Below, one piece after another: positions 62,713 to 64,000 of a stretch of 64,000 nt of DNA. Both the position numbers and the translations under genes were made by a program. Source of the DNA: Kocuria palustris (GTDB lineage: Bacteria > Actinomycetota > Actinomycetes > Actinomycetales > Micrococcaceae); the NCBI RefSeq assembly GCF_016907795.1, contig NZ_JAFBCR010000001.1, positions 2,232,001 through 2,296,000 on the forward strand. Reading direction: 5' to 3'. Each line of letters opens with the position of its first letter. Within the stretch, counting starts at the first letter, position 1. The notes under the pieces were generated by a model that did not search any database, was not told the origin of the DNA, and was given only the letters and a program-made list of their open reading frames with translations.

Positions 62713-63675
62713 TCAGGCGTCGTCGTCGGCGGTTGTCGAGGTCAGTCCCACGAAGGCCTCCTCGAGGCCGGCCTGGACGATCAGCAGGTCGCTGGCCCGG
62801 GTCGTGGTCAGCAGCGTGCGGGCGATCATGTCGGTATCGGCGCCGCTGAAGACGGTGCGCTCCGGGGTCTGCTCGATCTGCACGCCCTCCGGAAGACGGC
62901 TCAGCACGGAGGCGGGGTCGCCGTCGGCGGGGTCCCAGCGGCAGGTGACGCGCCGCAGCCCGCCCAGGGCGCGGATCTGCTCGGTCGTGCCGTCGGCGAT
63001 GATGCGCCCGGCGCTCACCACGACGATGCGGTCGGCGAACTGCTCCGCCTCCTCGAGGTAGTGGGTGGCGAAGATGATCGTGCGCCCCCGCTGGGCCTCC
63101 TGGTGCATGGAGGCCCAGAACTCGCGTCGCACGGTCACGTCCATGCCGGCGGTGGGCTCGTCGAGCACGAGCAGCTCGGGTTCGCACAGCAGGGCCAGGG
63201 CGAAGCGCAGACGCTGCTGCTCGCCTCCCGAGCACTTGGAGACCTTCCTGCGGGCGATGCCGGAGGCCCCGGCGCGCTCCAGGGCCTCGTCGATGGGAAG
63301 GTGGCGGGGATGCTGCGTGGCGACCATGGCCACGGTCTCGCGCACGGTCAGGTCATCCAGCAGGGCTCCGCTCTGCAGCACCGCCGACACCCGTCCCTGG
63401 TTGACGGCCTGGCGCGGGGGAAGCCCCAGGACGCGGCAGGTTCCGGACGTGGGGTCGGTGAAGCCCAGCACCATGTCCAGCGCTGTGGTCTTGCCGGCGC
63501 CGTTGGGGCCCAGCAGGGCGACGATCTCGCCTTGGGCGATCGTGAGATCCAGCCCGTCGACGGCCGCGACCCGGCCGGAGCGTGTGCGGAAGCTCTTATG
63601 CAGGTCGGTCAGCTCGACAGCCGGAGGAGCGACGGGCTCCGCGCGGGGGTCTGGGGCATCGGGTGCTGTTCGCAT
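62713..63675 (-). CDS. ABC transporter ATP-binding protein
   Basis: This 320-residue ATPase of the DrrA/CcmA type powers the permease encoded next. Walker A is LLGPNGAGKTTALD, the signature motif is KCSGGEQQRLRFA, Walker B is ELLVLDEPTAGMD, and the switch histidine lies in FATHYLEEAEQFADRI. The C-terminal 90 residues form the regulatory extension of this subgroup. The ATG at 63675 is chosen; GGAGG lies only 1 nt before it, and a GTG at 63690 would add five residues. It is the first gene of the four-gene operon. Confidence 0.95.
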   Translation of the reverse strand: MRTAPDAPDPRAEPVAPPAVELTDLHKSFRTRSGRVAAVDGLDLTIAQGEIVALLGPNGAGKTTALDMVLGFTDPTSGTCRVLGLPPRQAVNQGRVSAVLQSGALLDDLTVRETVAMVATQHPRHLPIDEALERAGASGIARRKVSKCSGGEQQRLRFALALLCEPELLVLDEPTAGMDVTVRREFWASMHQEAQRGRTIIFATHYLEEAEQFADRIVVVSAGRIIADGTTEQIRALGGLRRVTCRWDPADGDPASVLSRLPEGVQIEQTPERTVFSGADTDMIARTLLTTTRASDLLIVQAGLEEAFVGLTSTTADDDA

Positions 63676-63710
63676 GCCTCCATGGTCCACCGCGCGGGGC
63701 GCTGTCCGCC

Positions 63711-63739
63711 GTCATGAGGTGTCACGACCTGACCATGAC
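63711..63739. promoter_or_regulatory. dyad upstream of the ABC/two-component operon
   Basis: GTCATG (63711-63716) pairs with CATGAC (63734-63739), continued inward by AGGT/ACCT with a 3-nt bulge. An overlapping pair TGTCA/TGACA is also present. It lies 36 bp upstream of the ATPase start and may bind the response regulator. Confidence 0.45.
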
Positions 63740-63774
63740 AGATGACCCATATGTGCGGGACGAGCCCGACGGGA

Positions 63775-64000
63775 TCAGTAGATGCCGTCGGGACTGACGC
63801 CTCGAAGATCCTTGACCGCGGAGGAGTCGAGGGGGAGGCTTCCGGGCTCGACGATGCGTCCGCCGGCGATGCTGCGGATCACCACCGTGTTCGTCATCCG
63901 GCCGGCCCCGCTGGTGCTCGAGGCACCGTCGCGGAACGTGAACAGGATCTGCGGATTCCTGCTGGAGCGCGATTCGCTCGTCACGCGGGTCCCTGCCGGG
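63775..64000 (-). CDS. hypothetical protein, C-terminal part only
   Basis: The frame is open from the right edge of the window to the stop at 63775 and encodes about 75 residues ending DLRGVSPDGIY. A GTG at 63984 could start a short protein, but the frame continues upstream through PAGTR, so this is more likely the end of a longer protein. No domain is recognisable; two S/T/G-rich stretches (SSRNPQ, GASSTSGAGR) look surface-exposed or secreted. Confidence 0.55.
   Translation of the reverse strand, partial: PAGTRVTSESRSSRNPQILFTFRDGASSTSGAGRMTNTVVIRSIAGGRIVEPGSLPLDSSAVKDLRGVSPDGIY

Noticed and set aside
63775-63984. Complete small protein starting at GTG 63984
   Set aside because: The frame stays open to the window edge, so a truncated longer gene is more likely. 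The sequence beyond 64000 is needed.

Overview
The window is a 64 kb, GC-rich, densely packed chromosomal segment of an actinobacterium. The gene content (eno–FtsB-like–DUF501–Ppx block, sdhCDAB with short anchor subunits, ispH beside xseA/xseB, a gamma carbonic anhydrase, type II NADH dehydrogenase and many apparently leaderless genes with a TAnnnT hexamer 6-7 nt before the start codon) fits the order Micrococcales, probably a member of the Micrococcaceae. That placement is inferred from gene order and style, not from a marker-gene tree. No rRNA, insertion sequence, prophage, CRISPR array or replication origin is visible.

Layout: 1-5.6 kb holds a truncated LacI regulator, a TetR regulator, a gamma carbonic anhydrase and, on the minus strand, a fused HAD phosphatase/GH65 disaccharide phosphorylase. 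5.9-12.1 kb holds the glyA-folD one-carbon pair, a small membrane protein, exonuclease III, trpS and a YihY-type membrane protein. 12.5-16.0 kb is the succinate dehydrogenase operon on the minus strand. 16.4-18.8 kb holds manC and an M20 amidohydrolase. 19-26.9 kb is a nucleoside salvage region: two tandem BMP-type nucleoside-binding lipoproteins, cdd, deoA, a low-complexity protein of unknown role, add and mazG. 27-33.8 kb has eno, the divisome protein, DUF501, Ppx, a membrane-anchored subtilisin and ndh, then a tRNA with anticodon UAA. 34-48.9 kb is a mosaic of single genes: YccF, YceI, a FrnE-like DsbA protein, a BCCT transporter, an MFS protein, a TIGR01777 epimerase, an SDR, tRNA-Ala, an orphan LysR effector domain, MscS, DedA, CorA, an OpuC-type lipoprotein and AlaT. 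49-55.3 kb has an efflux pump with its divergent TetR, xseB-xseA, a membrane protein and ispH. 55.4-57.4 kb is an AbiE toxin-antitoxin module, followed by rmuC, a lipoprotein and its broken duplicate. 60.1-63.7 kb is an ABC exporter/two-component operon. A partial gene runs off the right edge.

The least ordinary pieces are these. (1) The AbiE module has a clear promoter inside a 13-bp-arm inverted repeat, with translation apparently starting leaderless; this layout would suit autoregulation. (2) A degenerate duplicate lipoprotein gene at 59466-60022 has lost its start codon and reading frame, and its 3' end is a diverged piece of the neighbouring response-regulator gene. (3) Two intergenic regions (12.2-12.4 kb and 42.08-42.20 kb) carry nested inverted repeats without genes. 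(4) A 626-residue protein sits inside the nucleoside-salvage cluster and looks like two related end domains separated by a repeat-rich linker. I found no complete system that I would call new with confidence.
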